DNA of 64,000 nt from Oceaniglobus roseus (lineage in GTDB: Bacteria; Pseudomonadota; Alphaproteobacteria; Rhodobacterales; Rhodobacteraceae): assembly GCF_002869745.1 (NCBI RefSeq), contig NZ_PNOS01000018.1, positions 1 through 64,000 of the forward strand. Direction: 5' to 3'. Made by a program: the position numbers and the translations under genes. A model generated the notes under the pieces. It was not told the origin of the DNA and made no database searches. It worked only from the letters and a program-made list of their open reading frames with translations. Positions 24,988 through 34,522 of this stretch are shown here, in pieces (within the stretch, counting starts at the first letter, position 1; each line of letters starts with the position of its first letter).

Positions 24988-26235
24988 ATGAGAACCGATT
25001 TCGACGCCGAGCTCGAGGCCCGGCTGCTGCGCTATGCCGCCATCGACAGCCAGAGCGATGCCCGCAGCAGGACGGTGCCCAGCACGGCGATCCAGCTCGA
25101 CATGCAGCGGCTGCTGGTGAAGGAACTGGAGGAGATCGGGGCCGAGGACATCGTGCTGACCGACTATGCCGTGGTGCTGGCGACGGTGCCCGCGACGGTG
25201 GAGGGCGCGCCGGTGATCGGGCTGATGGCGCATGTGGACACGGCGCCGGCCTTCCATGCCTCGGGCGTGAAGCCGGTGGTCCATCGCGGCTACAACGGCG
25301 GGGCGATCAGCTTTGCCGATGCGCCCGAACTGTCCCTGACGCCGGAACGCTCACCGCTGCTGGCCGAGAAGGTAGGGCACGACATCATCACCGCCTCGGG
25401 GACAACGCTGCTGGGCGCCGACGACAAGTCGGGCGTGGCGATCGTGATGACAGCGGCGCGGCACCTGCTGGAGAACCGCGACATGCCCCATGGCAAGGTC
25501 CGGCTGGCCTTCACCCCGGACGAGGAGATCGGGCGCGGGGTGACGCCGCGGCTGGCGAAGGATCTGGGCGCCGACTTCGCCTATACCTTCGACGGCGGCG
25601 CGCCGGGGGAGGTGGACTGGGAAAGCTTCTCGGCCGACGGGGCGACGGTGAAGGTGGTGGGCGTCTCGACCCACACCGGCACGGCGAAGGGCGAGATGGT
25701 GAACGCGCTGACGCTCTGCGCGAAGATCCTCTCGGCGCTGCCGCAGGGGACCCTGACGCCCGAGACGACCGAGGGACGCGAGGGGTTCCTCTGCGCGACC
25801 GACCTGCGCGGCGGGGCGGCGGAGGCCGAGATCACCTTCATCCTGCGGGATTTCGAGCTGGAGGGTCTCGCGGCCCATGGCGCGCTCTTGCAGAAGGTCT
25901 GCGCGGCGGTGCAGGCCGGGGAGCCGCGGGCGCGGATCACTTGCGAGATCTCGCACCAGTACCGCAACATGCGCTATTGGCTGGAGAAGGACATGACCCC
26001 GGTGCGCCTGGCCGAGGCCGCCTGCCGCGATGCCGGGGTCGAGCCGCGGTCGCGCGCGATCCGTGGCGGCACCGACGGGTCGCGCCTGACCGAGTTCGGG
26101 GTGCCCTGTCCGAACATCTTCACCGGCCAGCAGGAGCTGCACGGGCCGCTGGAATGGATCAGCGTGCAGGACATGGCGCTGTCGACGCAGGTCTGCCTGG
26201 GGCTTCTGCGGCGGGCGGTGTCCGGTCAGGCCTGA
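24988..26235 (+). CDS. pepT: peptidase T (tripeptidase)
   Basis: This 415-residue M20B metallopeptidase releases the N-terminal residue of tripeptides in the cytoplasm. Zinc-site motifs are GLMAHVDTAP, GADDKSG, TPDEEIGRG, and the late His of NIFTGQQELHGPLEW. Length and domain order match PepT. It follows nfeD by 10 bases. Its 3' end overlaps the convergent pyrF gene by 10 bases. Confidence 0.93.
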   Translation: MRTDFDAELEARLLRYAAIDSQSDARSRTVPSTAIQLDMQRLLVKELEEIGAEDIVLTDYAVVLATVPATVEGAPVIGLMAHVDTAPAFHASGVKPVVHRGYNGGAISFADAPELSLTPERSPLLAEKVGHDIITASGTTLLGADDKSGVAIVMTAARHLLENRDMPHGKVRLAFTPDEEIGRGVTPRLAKDLGADFAYTFDGGAPGEVDWESFSADGATVKVVGVSTHTGTAKGEMVNALTLCAKILSALPQGTLTPETTEGREGFLCATDLRGGAAEAEITFILRDFELEGLAAHGALLQKVCAAVQAGEPRARITCEISHQYRNMRYWLEKDMTPVRLAEAACRDAGVEPRSRAIRGGTDGSRLTEFGVPCPNIFTGQQELHGPLEWISVQDMALSTQVCLGLLRRAVSGQA

Positions 26236-26963
26236 TTGGGGCGGCGCGCCTGGGGCGAGGTCAGTTCGGCCACGATGGCCTCCGCCGCGCGGCGGGGGTC
26301 GGGGGCCTGCCAGACGGGGCGGCCGACGACGACGTGATCGGCGCCGTTCCTGATCGCCTCGGCCGGGGTGGTGACGCGCTTCTGGTCGCCAAGCGCGCTG
26401 CCCGCCGGGCGCACGCCGGGGGTGACGATCAGGCGGCCCGCCGCTTCGGGCAGGGCGCGGATCGCCGCGGCCTCCTGCGGCGAGGCGATGACGCCGTCGG
26501 CGCCCGCCTCCAGCGCGCGGGCGGCGCGCTCCACCACCATCTGCGGCACGTCCCCCTCCCGCATCAGCGAGGCGTCGAGGTCGGCGCGGTCGAGCGAGGT
26601 TAGGATGGTGACGGCGAGGATCTTCATGTCGCTGCCGCCCGCTCCGTTGCGGGCCGCGCGCACCACGTGGGGGTCGCCGTGAACGGTCAGGAAGTCGAGG
26701 TCGAGGGCGGCAAGCCCGCGCACCGCCGCCTCGACGGTGGCGCCGATGTCGAACAGCTTCAGGTCCATGAAGATGCGCTTGCCGTGTTCGCCCTTCAGCT
26801 CCATCGCCAGCGCCATGCCGCCGCCGGTCAGCATGCCAAGGCCGATCTTGTAGAAGCTGACCGCGGGCCCGAGCCGCTGGGCAAGCTCCAGACCGGCGAG
26901 CGCGTTCGGAAGATCGATGGCGACGATCAGGCGGTCGTCGGCGAGGGTGTGGAGTTCGGCCAT
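26226..26963 (-). CDS. pyrF: orotidine 5'-phosphate decarboxylase
   Basis: This 245-residue enzyme catalyses the last step of UMP synthesis. The catalytic DxKxxD array is clear (Asp67, Lys69, Asp72 in FMDLKLFDIG). The phosphate-binding VTPGVRPAG and VVGRP motifs are in place. GGAGG precedes the ATG at 26963. The stop overlaps the end of pepT on the other strand. Confidence 0.96.
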   Translation of the reverse strand: MAELHTLADDRLIVAIDLPNALAGLELAQRLGPAVSFYKIGLGMLTGGGMALAMELKGEHGKRIFMDLKLFDIGATVEAAVRGLAALDLDFLTVHGDPHVVRAARNGAGGSDMKILAVTILTSLDRADLDASLMREGDVPQMVVERAARALEAGADGVIASPQEAAAIRALPEAAGRLIVTPGVRPAGSALGDQKRVTTPAEAIRNGADHVVVGRPVWQAPDPRRAAEAIVAELTSPQARRPNQA

Positions 26964-27056
26964 TGTGCCTCCGGTCGCGGGGCATGGCCGGACGCCGCCC
27001 CTTCGCGCCCGTTCTAGGCGGCGGGGGCGGCGGCGCAAGCCTTTACTGGCCTGCGG

Positions 27057-27302
27057 TCACGCGGCGGTGCGGCGCTGGCCGACGGTCGGGCGCGACTTCA
27101 GGTGCCGGGCGAGGAAGATCGCGTCTTCGATCAAGCGTTCGCGCAGCGGGCGGTCGCCGCGGGCGGGAACATGGGTCAGTACCGAGATCGGGTGCGCGGG
27201 GCGCCCGGCCTGGATCTTGGCGAACAGGGTGACGCGGGCTTCGATCTGGCCGAAGTCACGGTCGCGGCGGACCCGGGAGATCTTGGTTTCGAGAACGAGC
27301 AT
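27057..27302 (-). CDS. small protein of unknown function
   Basis: This 81-residue protein (MLVLETKISRVRRDRDFGQI ...) has many Arg residues and the C-terminal helix LIEDAIFLARHLKSRP. It has no signal or membrane segment. GAGGG lies upstream of the ATG, and upstream in-frame residues are unlikely to belong. I do not recognise a family. The coding pattern and ribosome binding site make a real gene likely. It may be a cytoplasmic or nucleic-acid-associated protein given its basic character. Confidence 0.6.
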   Translation of the reverse strand: MLVLETKISRVRRDRDFGQIEARVTLFAKIQAGRPAHPISVLTHVPARGDRPLRERLIEDAIFLARHLKSRPTVGQRRTAA

Positions 27303-27536
27303 GACACTACCCTCTTGCAAACAAACGGAGACAGTGGCCCCGATCCTCGCCCGTGACACGGCCGGGCGCGGGGCGGGTTGGCCGGACGGGGCTGCGGTGG
27401 GGGAACGGCGGGCTCACGTGCTTCTCCAGAACAGGCCGGTCTGTGGCCGGGATACCCGAATAACGTCACAGCCTGTGGATAAGTTTCATGGCTGCGAAAA
27501 AACCGCTTGTGTTCCGGACGATATCGATGGCGGCGC

Positions 27537-27833
27537 TCAGGCCTGCCGCGGATCGACACAGAGTTTCCATGTCGCCTTGTCGCGCCAGACCTCGGGCATC
27601 CGCCGGAGCTGGCCCAGTCCGTTCTGCACCAGGTCGGCGCGCACCGCCTCGGGCGGGGCGTCGGCGGGCAGGCGGCTCTGGCACAGGCAGCCGGCGCTGC
27701 CGCGCCCCTGTCCCGCAGCCCCCGGCGCGAGGTCGTAGAGGAAGCGCACCCGCGCCCGGTGCCGCGGCGGCGAGGCATCGAAGACAAGATCGGCCACCTC
27801 TACCGCGACGATCCGGATCTCTTTCTCGGTCAT
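27537..27833 (-). CDS. small protein of unknown function upstream of clpB
   Basis: This 98-residue protein starts MTEKEIRIVAVEVADLVFDA. It contains a run of Arg and small residues, two Cys (GCLCQ) and a C-terminal KATWKLCVDP. There is no signal peptide and no family I can name. It is divergent from clpB, so its leader shares the region with the clpB heat-shock promoter. The start was chosen at the ATG preceded by GAAGGAC. Confidence 0.55.
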   Translation of the reverse strand: MTEKEIRIVAVEVADLVFDASPPRHRARVRFLYDLAPGAAGQGRGSAGCLCQSRLPADAPPEAVRADLVQNGLGQLRRMPEVWRDKATWKLCVDPRQA

Positions 27834-27916
27834 GTCCTTCAAGCCTTTCGCAGCAAACGGATTTCCATGCCGCGCGGCAGTTCGGACCAAAGGGTGTCGG
27901 GCACACCTGTTGCCAT

Positions 27917-27945
27917 CTTGACACAGGGTGCGCCGCTCCCCATTT
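27917..27945 (+). promoter_or_regulatory. sigma-32 (RpoH) type promoter of clpB
   Basis: CTTGACA (27917-27923) and CCCCATTT (27938-27945) are separated by 14 bases. This is close to the heat-shock consensus CTTGAAA-N13-15-CCCCATNT. It lies ~83 bases upstream of the clpB ATG. Confidence 0.75.
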
Positions 27946-28027
27946 CCATCCGGCAAGGCCCGACAGGCGGTGCGCTGCGAAGCAGGCACCACGGACGGAA
28001 GGGCGCTTAACCACGAAGGAGAGATCC

Positions 28028-30643
28028 ATGAACTTGGACAAGTTCACCGAGCGGTCACGCGGTTTCATTCAGGCCGCCCAGACGATCGCGATGCGCGAAA
28101 GCCATCAGCGGCTTCTGCCCGAACATCTGCTGAAAGCCTTGATGGACGATGAACAGGGGATGGCCGCCAACCTCATCACCCGCTCGGGCGGCAATGCCCA
28201 GCAGGTGCGGCAGGCGATCGACCTCGCCGTGGCGAAGTTGCCCAAGGTCACGGGCGACGCCGGGCAGACCTATCTCGACGCCCAGACCGGCAAGGTCCTG
28301 GCCGAGGCCGAGAAGCTGGCCCAGAAGGGCGGCGACAGCTTCGTTCCGGTCGAGCGGATCCTGATGGCGCTGGCCATGGTGAAGTCGAAGGCGCAGGAGG
28401 CTCTCCTGTCCGCCGGTGTTTCCGCGCAGGCGCTGAACGCCGCCGTCAACGACATCCGCAAGGGCCGCACCGCCGACACGGCGAGTGCCGAGAACCAGTA
28501 CGACGCGCTGAAGAAATACGCCCGCGACCTGACCGAGGCTGCCGAGCAGGGCAAGATCGACCCGATCATCGGCCGCGACGAGGAGATCCGCCGGGCGATG
28601 CAGGTGCTGTCGCGCCGGACCAAGAACAACCCGGTGCTGATCGGTGAACCCGGCGTGGGCAAGACGGCGATTGCCGAGGGTCTGGCCCTCCGCATCGTCA
28701 ACGGCGACGTGCCGGAGTCCCTGCGCAACAAGCGGCTGCTGGCGCTCGACATGGGCGCGCTGATCGCCGGGGCGAAGTACCGCGGCGAGTTCGAGGAGCG
28801 TCTGAAGGGCGTGTTGACCGAGGTCACCGAGGCCGCGGGCGAGATCATCCTGTTCATCGACGAGATGCACACGCTGGTCGGCGCGGGCAAGTCGGACGGC
28901 GCCATGGACGCCGCGAACCTCATCAAGCCGGCCCTCGCGCGGGGCGAGCTGCACTGCGTGGGCGCGACGACGCTGGACGAGTACCGCAAGTACGTCGAGA
29001 AGGACGCGGCGCTGGCGCGGCGGTTCCAGCCCCTGATGGTGGACGAGCCGACGGTCGAGGACACGATCTCGATCCTGCGGGGCATCAAGGAGAAATACGA
29101 GCTGCACCACGGCGTGCGGATCTCGGACTCGGCGCTTGTGGCCGCGGCGACGCTGTCGCACCGCTACATCACCGACCGCTTTCTGCCCGACAAGGCCATC
29201 GACCTGATGGACGAGGCGGCGTCGCGGCTGCGCATGGAGGTGGACAGCAAGCCCGAGGCGCTGGACGCGCTCGACCGTGACATCCTGCAGAAGCAGATCG
29301 AGGCCGAGGCGCTGAAGAAGGAGGACGACCGCGCGAGCAAGGACCGCCTGGAAGCGCTGGAGCGCGACCTGGCCGAACTGCAGCAGCAGTCCGCCGAGAT
29401 GACCGCCAAGTGGCAGGCCGAACGCGACAAGCTGGAAGGCGCCCGCGGGCTGAAGGAGAAGCTGGACCGCGCCCGCGCCGACCTGGAGATCGCCAAGCGC
29501 GAGGGCAATCTGGCGAAGGCCGGGGAGCTGTCCTATGGCGTGATCCCGCAGCTCGAGCGGCAGCTGACCGATGTCGAGGACAGCGAGAGCGACGTGATGG
29601 TCGAGGAAGCCGTGCGACCCGAGCAGATCGCGGCGGTCGTGGAGCGCTGGACCGGCATCCCCACCAGCAAGATGCTGGAAGGCGAGAAGGACAAGCTGCT
29701 GCGCATGGAAGAGGAGATCGCCAAGCGGGTGATCGGCCAGAAGACGGCCGTGCGGGCCGTGGCCAACGCCGTGCGCCGGGCTCGGGCGGGTCTGAACGAC
29801 GAGGCGCGGCCGCTGGGCTCGTTCCTGTTTCTCGGGCCCACGGGTGTCGGCAAGACGGAGCTGACGAAGGCGCTGGCCGAGTACCTGTTCGACGACGACA
29901 GCGCCATGGTGCGGATCGACATGTCCGAGTTCATGGAGAAGCATGCGGTCTCGCGTCTGATCGGCGCTCCTCCGGGTTACGTCGGTTACGACGAGGGCGG
30001 CGTGCTGACCGAGGCGGTGCGGCGGCGTCCCTACCAGGTCGTGCTGTTCGACGAGGTCGAGAAGGCGCACCCGGATGTCTTCAACGTGCTGCTGCAGGTG
30101 CTGGACGACGGCGTGCTGACCGACGGGCAGGGGCACCGGGTGGACTTCAAGCAGACGCTCATCATCCTGACCTCGAACCTCGGGGCTCAGGCGCTGAGCC
30201 AGCTGCCGGAAGGCGCGGACTCCTCAGCCGCCAAGCGCGACGTGATGGACGCGGTGCGGGCCCATTTCCGCCCCGAGTTCCTGAACCGCCTGGACGAGAC
30301 CATCATCTTCGACCGGCTGGGACGGAAGGACATGGGGGCCATCGTCGACCTGCAGATCGGTCTGCTGCAGAAGCGGCTGGCGGGTCGGAAGATCACGCTC
30401 GACCTCGACGCGGGCGCGCGGCAGTGGCTGGCGGACGAGGGGTACGATCCGGTGTTCGGCGCCCGTCCGCTGAAGCGGGTGGTGCAGCGGGCGCTGCAGG
30501 ACCAGCTGGCCGAGATGCTGCTGGCGGGCGACATCCGCGACGGCACGACCGTGCACATCGGCGCGGGGGCCGACGGGCTGATCGTGGGCGACCGGGTGTC
30601 GGCCAGCCAGCGGCCGCGTCCGGACGACGCCGTGGTGCACTGA
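28028..30643 (+). CDS. clpB: ATP-dependent chaperone ClpB
   Basis: This disaggregase has 871 residues, the full length for the family. The N-terminal domain (residues 1-~145) is followed by AAA1 with Walker A GEPGVGKT and the loop [13 protein letters not shown]. The coiled-coil middle domain (~400-520) separates ClpB from ClpA/ClpC. AAA2 follows with Walker A GPTGVGKT and the pore loop [13 protein letters not shown]. It rescues aggregated proteins together with DnaK. The ATG at 28028 matches the usual N-terminus ([13 protein letters not shown]). A sigma-32-type promoter upstream and a strong terminator downstream frame it as a single transcription unit. Confidence 0.97.
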   Translation: MNLDKFTERSRGFIQAAQTIAMRESHQRLLPEHLLKALMDDEQGMAANLITRSGGNAQQVRQAIDLAVAKLPKVTGDAGQTYLDAQTGKVLAEAEKLAQKGGDSFVPVERILMALAMVKSKAQEALLSAGVSAQALNAAVNDIRKGRTADTASAENQYDALKKYARDLTEAAEQGKIDPIIGRDEEIRRAMQVLSRRTKNNPVLIGEPGVGKTAIAEGLALRIVNGDVPESLRNKRLLALDMGALIAGAKYRGEFEERLKGVLTEVTEAAGEIILFIDEMHTLVGAGKSDGAMDAANLIKPALARGELHCVGATTLDEYRKYVEKDAALARRFQPLMVDEPTVEDTISILRGIKEKYELHHGVRISDSALVAAATLSHRYITDRFLPDKAIDLMDEAASRLRMEVDSKPEALDALDRDILQKQIEAEALKKEDDRASKDRLEALERDLAELQQQSAEMTAKWQAERDKLEGARGLKEKLDRARADLEIAKREGNLAKAGELSYGVIPQLERQLTDVEDSESDVMVEEAVRPEQIAAVVERWTGIPTSKMLEGEKDKLLRMEEEIAKRVIGQKTAVRAVANAVRRARAGLNDEARPLGSFLFLGPTGVGKTELTKALAEYLFDDDSAMVRIDMSEFMEKHAVSRLIGAPPGYVGYDEGGVLTEAVRRRPYQVVLFDEVEKAHPDVFNVLLQVLDDGVLTDGQGHRVDFKQTLIILTSNLGAQALSQLPEGADSSAAKRDVMDAVRAHFRPEFLNRLDETIIFDRLGRKDMGAIVDLQIGLLQKRLAGRKITLDLDAGARQWLADEGYDPVFGARPLKRVVQRALQDQLAEMLLAGDIRDGTTVHIGAGADGLIVGDRVSASQRPRPDDAVVH

Positions 30644-30666
30644 GGCTGACGGCCTTCGACACAACA

Positions 30667-30692
30667 AAAGGGGCGCCCGCGGGCGCCCCTTT
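30667..30692. terminator. bidirectional terminator between clpB and the fasciclin gene
   Basis: AAAGGGGCGCCC (30667-30678) is the exact reverse complement of 30681-30692, and A/T tracts lie at both ends. It can serve both convergent genes. Confidence 0.8.
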
Positions 30693-30713
30693 CCTCGTTC
30701 TGGGGGAAGCCGA

Positions 30714-31196
30714 TCACATCGGCGGCATCAGCACCGTGTCGATGACGTGGATCACGCCGTTGCTGGCCTCGATGTCGGCCGTGGTCACGCTGGCGTCGTT
30801 CACCATCACGCCGCCCTCGGTCTTGATTGTGACCTCGCCGCCTTCCACGGTGGCGGCGGTCATGCCGTCGCTCAGGTCGCCCGACATCACCTTGCCCGGC
30901 ACGACGTGGTAGGTGAGGATCGCGGTCAACTTGTCCTTGTTCTCGGGCTTCAGCAGATCCTCGACGGTGCCCTCGGGCAGCTTGGCGAAGGCCTCGTCGG
31001 TCGGCGCGAAGACGGTGAACGGGCCTTCGCCCTTCAGCGTCTCGACCAGCCCGGCAGCCTCGACCGCGGCGACGAGGGTGGTGAAGTTGCCCGCGTCGGC
31101 GGCGGTGTCGACGATGTCCATCGAGTGGGCGGCCGGGAAGGCGGGGGTGGCGAGCGCGGCGGTGGCGGCTAGCGCGATGAAGGTTCTGCGGAACAT
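30714..31196 (-). CDS. fasciclin domain secreted protein
   Basis: This 160-residue protein has a Sec signal peptide (residues 1-~22, ending FPAAH) and one FAS1 domain. Domain hallmarks are [38 protein letters not shown] and the final [16 protein letters not shown]1 proteins are cell-surface or periplasmic adhesion-type modules. The gene stands alone, with AGGAGG before the ATG. The 288-base gap to ytoQ contains no gene I can support. Confidence 0.93.
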   Translation of the reverse strand: MFRRTFIALAATAALATPAFPAAHSMDIVDTAADAGNFTTLVAAVEAAGLVETLKGEGPFTVFAPTDEAFAKLPEGTVEDLLKPENKDKLTAILTYHVVPGKVMSGDLSDGMTAATVEGGEVTIKTEGGVMVNDASVTTADIEASNGVIHVIDTVLMPPM

Positions 31197-31484
31197 GTGG
31201 TTTTCCTCCTGAGTGGGTGTGCCGTCATTGGCATCGCACCCCTGTACGCAACGGGTGCGGGATCGGATGAGCGCGAAATCCGCCTTCTGCGTCAGGGCGT
31301 TGCGTTGACTTCGAGGGTCGCCGACCTAAGCCGCAGGCGCGCCGCGTTTCCATTCACGATTGTTTCAGCCATCGTGAGCACGCGTTTCCCGATCCGCGCC
31401 GCGTCGGGCCGCTCGGCGCCCTCGCGGTTTGCCCTGCCACCGGCCGCCCTATAACCAAGGACAGACGGAAAGAGGGAGATACGG

Positions 31485-31931
31485 ATGCTGAAGGTCTATC
31501 TTTCGGGAGAGATCCATACCGACTGGCGCGAACAGATCATCGACGGGGCCGAGGGGCTGGACGTGCAGTTCGACGCGCCGGTGACCGACCATGCTGCCAG
31601 CGACGATTGCGGCGTTGCGATCCTCGGGGCCGAGGAGAAGAAGTTCTGGCACGACCGCAAGGGCGCGCAGCTGAACGCCATCCGCACCCGCAAGGGGATC
31701 GAGGAGGCCGACGTCGTCGTGGTGCGCTTCGGCGAGCAGTACAAGCAGTGGAACGCGGCCTTCGACGCGGGCTATGCCGCCGCGCTCGGCAAGTCGCTGG
31801 TGATCCTGCACGGCCCCGACCACGCCCACGCCCTGAAGGAGGTGGACGCCGCCGCCTTGGCGGTGGCGGAGGAGCCGCGGCAGGTGGTCGAGATCCTGCG
31901 CTATGTGCTGACCGGAAAGCTGCCGGGCTGA
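31485..31931 (+). CDS. YtoQ family protein
   Basis: This 148-residue protein matches the YtoQ family: VYLSGEIHTDWREQI at the N-terminus, GEEKKFWHDRKGAQLNAIRT-like central segment and the end EILRYVLTGKLPG. The fold is related to nucleoside 2-deoxyribosyltransferases, but the reaction is unknown. AGAGGGAG lies upstream of the ATG. It is monocistronic or loosely linked with mscL 110 bases downstream. Confidence 0.88.
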   Translation: MLKVYLSGEIHTDWREQIIDGAEGLDVQFDAPVTDHAASDDCGVAILGAEEKKFWHDRKGAQLNAIRTRKGIEEADVVVVRFGEQYKQWNAAFDAGYAAALGKSLVILHGPDHAHALKEVDAAALAVAEEPRQVVEILRYVLTGKLPG

Positions 31932-32040
31932 CCAAACGCGGGGGCGCGCTAATTTTGTCGCGCGCTTTCGTGCGGATCCATGATAAATTGCGGGCGGAAA
32001 AAGAGGCCGGGACTCCGGCACACACGGTGGGGACTGTGAG

Positions 32041-32484
32041 ATGATACGCGAATTCAAGGACTTCATCGCCAAGGGCAACGTCATGGACCTGGCGGTGGGG
32101 ATCATCATCGGGGCGGCCTTCACCGCCATCGTCAACTCTCTGGTGGGCGACCTGATCAACCCGATCATCGGGCTGATCCTCGGCGGGGTCGACTTCACCA
32201 GCATGTATGTCGTGCTGTCGGGCGAGGTGCCCGCGGGTGCGGGGCTCCAGGCGGCGCGGGATGCGGGCGCGGCGATCTTCGCCTACGGCGCCTTCATCAC
32301 CGCCTGCATCAACTTCTTCATCATCGCCTTCGTGGTGTTCATGCTGGTGAAGCTGGTGAACCGGGTGAAGTCGATCGCCGAGCGGCCCGACGACGTGGCG
32401 CCCGAGGTCCATACCGGCCCGTCCGAACTGGACGTGCTGCTCCAGATCCGCGATGAACTGGCGGCGGGGCGCGCCGCGCGCTGA
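32041..32484 (+). CDS. mscL: large-conductance mechanosensitive channel MscL
   Basis: This 147-residue channel opens under hypo-osmotic shock. The amphipathic N-terminus [21 protein letters not shown] leads into TM1 with the gate region, then a periplasmic loop, TM2 (residues ~85-107) and the cytoplasmic helix ending [11 protein letters not shown]. Length is normal. It is convergent with the transglycosylase gene, 6 bases away. Confidence 0.96.
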   Translation: MIREFKDFIAKGNVMDLAVGIIIGAAFTAIVNSLVGDLINPIIGLILGGVDFTSMYVVLSGEVPAGAGLQAARDAGAAIFAYGAFITACINFFIIAFVVFMLVKLVNRVKSIAERPDDVAPEVHTGPSELDVLLQIRDELAAGRAAR

Positions 32485-32490
32485 GGCAGG

Positions 32491-32940
32491 TCAGCGGCGC
32501 AGGCCGGTTTCCTTCAGGAGGCCGCGCCGCTTCGCCTCGTAATAGTAGCCACGGGAATACCACGACACCGCGCGGTCATAGCTGCCGTCCGACACCATCC
32601 AGGCGCCGCGCAGGTACTTCACCGCGTACTTGAGGTTGGTCTCGGCATCGAGCAGCGCCTCGGGCGGGCCGCTGTGGCCCATGGTGCGCGCCGTCACCGG
32701 GTTGATTTGCATGAGCCCGTAGTAGGGACCGTTGCGCGCGGCGGGGTTGTAGCCGCTTTCGCGCTGCACGACGCGGTGGATCAGCGGCGCGGGGACGTCG
32801 TAGACGGCGGCGTAGCGGTCGATCATGCCGTTGATCGCGGCGGGGCCTGCCGCGCGGGTGACCGCTGGCGCCGCCTCTTCGGCGCGGTTGCCGCAGGCGG
32901 CGGCGAGAAGGCACAGGAGCAAGGCGGAAAGACGCAGCAT
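32491..32940 (-). CDS. lytic transglycosylase lipoprotein
   Basis: This 149-residue protein has a lipobox (LLAAACG, lipid anchor at Cys16) and an SLT domain. The catalytic Glu is in VVQRESGYNP, followed by GPYYGLMQINPVTARTMG and the late NLKYAVKYLRG. It should cleave peptidoglycan from the periplasmic side. It is short, with almost only the catalytic domain. Confidence 0.92.
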   Translation of the reverse strand: MLRLSALLLCLLAAACGNRAEEAAPAVTRAAGPAAINGMIDRYAAVYDVPAPLIHRVVQRESGYNPAARNGPYYGLMQINPVTARTMGHSGPPEALLDAETNLKYAVKYLRGAWMVSDGSYDRAVSWYSRGYYYEAKRRGLLKETGLRR

Positions 32941-33132
32941 CGGTGATCCCCGGACCCTTTTTCCGAACTCCTAGCACCGTGCCGGCATCCGGGCAACGGC
33001 GGCGGAGGGACCGGCAAGGAACCGCCAATCGCGCCCATTTCCGCAAGGGGAGGGGGAACGCATCAGGGGGGGTGCGACATTCCGACTGCAACGGTGGCGC
33101 AACGCCGCCCCAAGCAGAAGAAAGAGTATCCC

Positions 33133-33636
33133 ATGTCCCTATCGTCGAAATCCGCCATCGCCGCCGCCGTGCTGTCCCTGTCCGTGGCCGCGCCCGCCCT
33201 CGCGCAGGTGAAGGTCGAGACTGTCGAGACCGGCAGCACGCTCGGTTACCTCGAATGCACGGTCGAAGGCGGCTTCGGCCTGCTCGTCGGCTCGAGCCGC
33301 GACATGGTCTGCACCTTCTCGCAGGAAGGCAGCGACAACAACCAGACCTATGTCGGCCAGATCGACAAGCTGGGCCTCGACATCGGCATCCGCGACGAAA
33401 GCTACATGAAGTGGGTCGTCGTGCAGGCGCTGGACCGCGCGCCCGAGGACCTGACGCTGGAAGGCACCTACGTGGGCGTCTCGGCCGACGCGTCTGTGGG
33501 GCTGGGTCTTGGGGCCAACGCGCTGATCGGCGGCAGCCAGGATTCGATCGCGCTGCAACCCTTCAGCGTCGAGGGCCAGACCGGCCTGAACCTCGCCGTG
33601 GGCCTCAGCCGCCTGACGCTGGTGGCGGTGCAATAA
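33133..33636 (+). CDS. DUF992 domain protein, secreted
   Basis: This 167-residue protein has a Sec signal (residues 1-~24, cleavage after PALAQ). The mature protein matches DUF992: VETGSTLGYLECTVEGGFGLLVGSSRDMVCTF, here with two Cys that likely form a disulfide, then GLDIGI and a Gly-rich GLGANALIGGS repeat. The function is unknown. ATG 33133 was chosen at the signal peptide rather than an upstream in-frame ATG at 33094. Confidence 0.88.
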   Translation: MSLSSKSAIAAAVLSLSVAAPALAQVKVETVETGSTLGYLECTVEGGFGLLVGSSRDMVCTFSQEGSDNNQTYVGQIDKLGLDIGIRDESYMKWVVVQALDRAPEDLTLEGTYVGVSADASVGLGLGANALIGGSQDSIALQPFSVEGQTGLNLAVGLSRLTLVAVQ

Positions 33637-33705
33637 GGCGCCGTCCGGCGGAACACGCCGGAACGGGCGCGGGGGCCGTGGCGTTGCCCAGCGAAGGAGA
33701 CTGTC

Positions 33706-34119
33706 ATGGCCCCTGCAAGCTTCGATCACGATGACCACCAGTCCGTTCTGGACCAGGCCGACCGGATCGCGCGTCTTCTGGACGCGCGGTTCCGTCTGTT
33801 CGGAATCCGGTTCGGCTTCGATTCGATCATCGGCCTGATCCCCGGTGTCGGCGACCTTCTGGTCGCCGCGCCCTCGGCCTGGATGGTGGTGCAGGCGCAC
33901 CGCCTCGGGCTGCCGAAGGACATCCTGCTGAGGATGGCGGCGAACATCGGCGTCGACGTTGTGATGGGCTCGGTCCCGATCCTCGGCGACATCCTCGACA
34001 TCGGCTTCAAGGCGAACCTCCGCAACGCGCGGCTTCTGCGCGAGGGGATCGAACGGGCGCGTGCCGAGGCGGGGATGCCCCGCCCCGATGCGCGGGCCGC
34101 CCGGCGCGCCGGGATCTGA
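33706..34119 (+). CDS. DUF4112 domain membrane protein
   Basis: This 137-residue protein has DUF4112 features: DQADRIARLLDARFRLFGIRFGFDSIIGLIPGVGDLL, followed by helices with NIGVDVVMGSVPILGDILD and the tail KANLRNARLL. Two membrane segments are likely. Function is unknown. GAAGGAG precedes the ATG. It is convergent with rpsU across a terminator. Confidence 0.88.
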   Translation: MAPASFDHDDHQSVLDQADRIARLLDARFRLFGIRFGFDSIIGLIPGVGDLLVAAPSAWMVVQAHRLGLPKDILLRMAANIGVDVVMGSVPILGDILDIGFKANLRNARLLREGIERARAEAGMPRPDARAARRAGI

Positions 34120-34136
34120 GCCCAGCCCCGGAAACG

Positions 34137-34165
34137 AAAAACCCCCGGCGCTTTCGCCCGGGGGT
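34137..34165 (-). terminator. Rho-independent terminator of rpsU
   Basis: On the - strand, ACCCCCGG pairs with CCGGGGGT, with a CG pair near the loop, and five T follow. It lies 44 bases past the rpsU stop and may also end the convergent DUF4112 transcript. Confidence 0.8.
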
Positions 34166-34208
34166 CGTCGACATGGCCCTCGGGAGAGGGCCCAGTTTCG
34201 CGGAAACC

Positions 34209-34415
34209 TTACATCATGCCTTCGCGCTGCGCCTTTTTACGGGCAAGCTTGCGGGCGCGGCGGATGGCCTCGGCCTTCTCGCGCGCTTTCTTCTCGGACG
34301 GCTTCTCGAAATGCTGCTTGAGCTTCATCTCGCGAAAGACGCCCTCACGCTGGAGCTTCTTCTTCAGAGCGCGGAGCGCCTGATCGACGTTGTTGTCACG
34401 AACACTGACCTGCAT
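34209..34415 (-). CDS. rpsU: 30S ribosomal protein S21
   Basis: This 68-residue basic protein begins [20 protein letters not shown] and continues with the conserved EGVFREMK and the Lys/Arg-rich C-terminal helices. S21 is a small-subunit protein that helps initiation. It has its own terminator. A TGGACA-N17-TATACG pair on the - strand, ~70 bases upstream, is a possible promoter. Confidence 0.96.
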   Translation of the reverse strand: MQVSVRDNNVDQALRALKKKLQREGVFREMKLKQHFEKPSEKKAREKAEAIRRARKLARKKAQREGMM

Positions 34416-34522
34416 GTGGTTTTCACCACCTTTCTAAGTTTGAGTTGCGTAAAGTGCAGGAAGTGGCCGTATAGCAAGCCCGTGCTAACTTGTCCAGCAA
34501 GACCGAGAGAGGGGAGATCACG

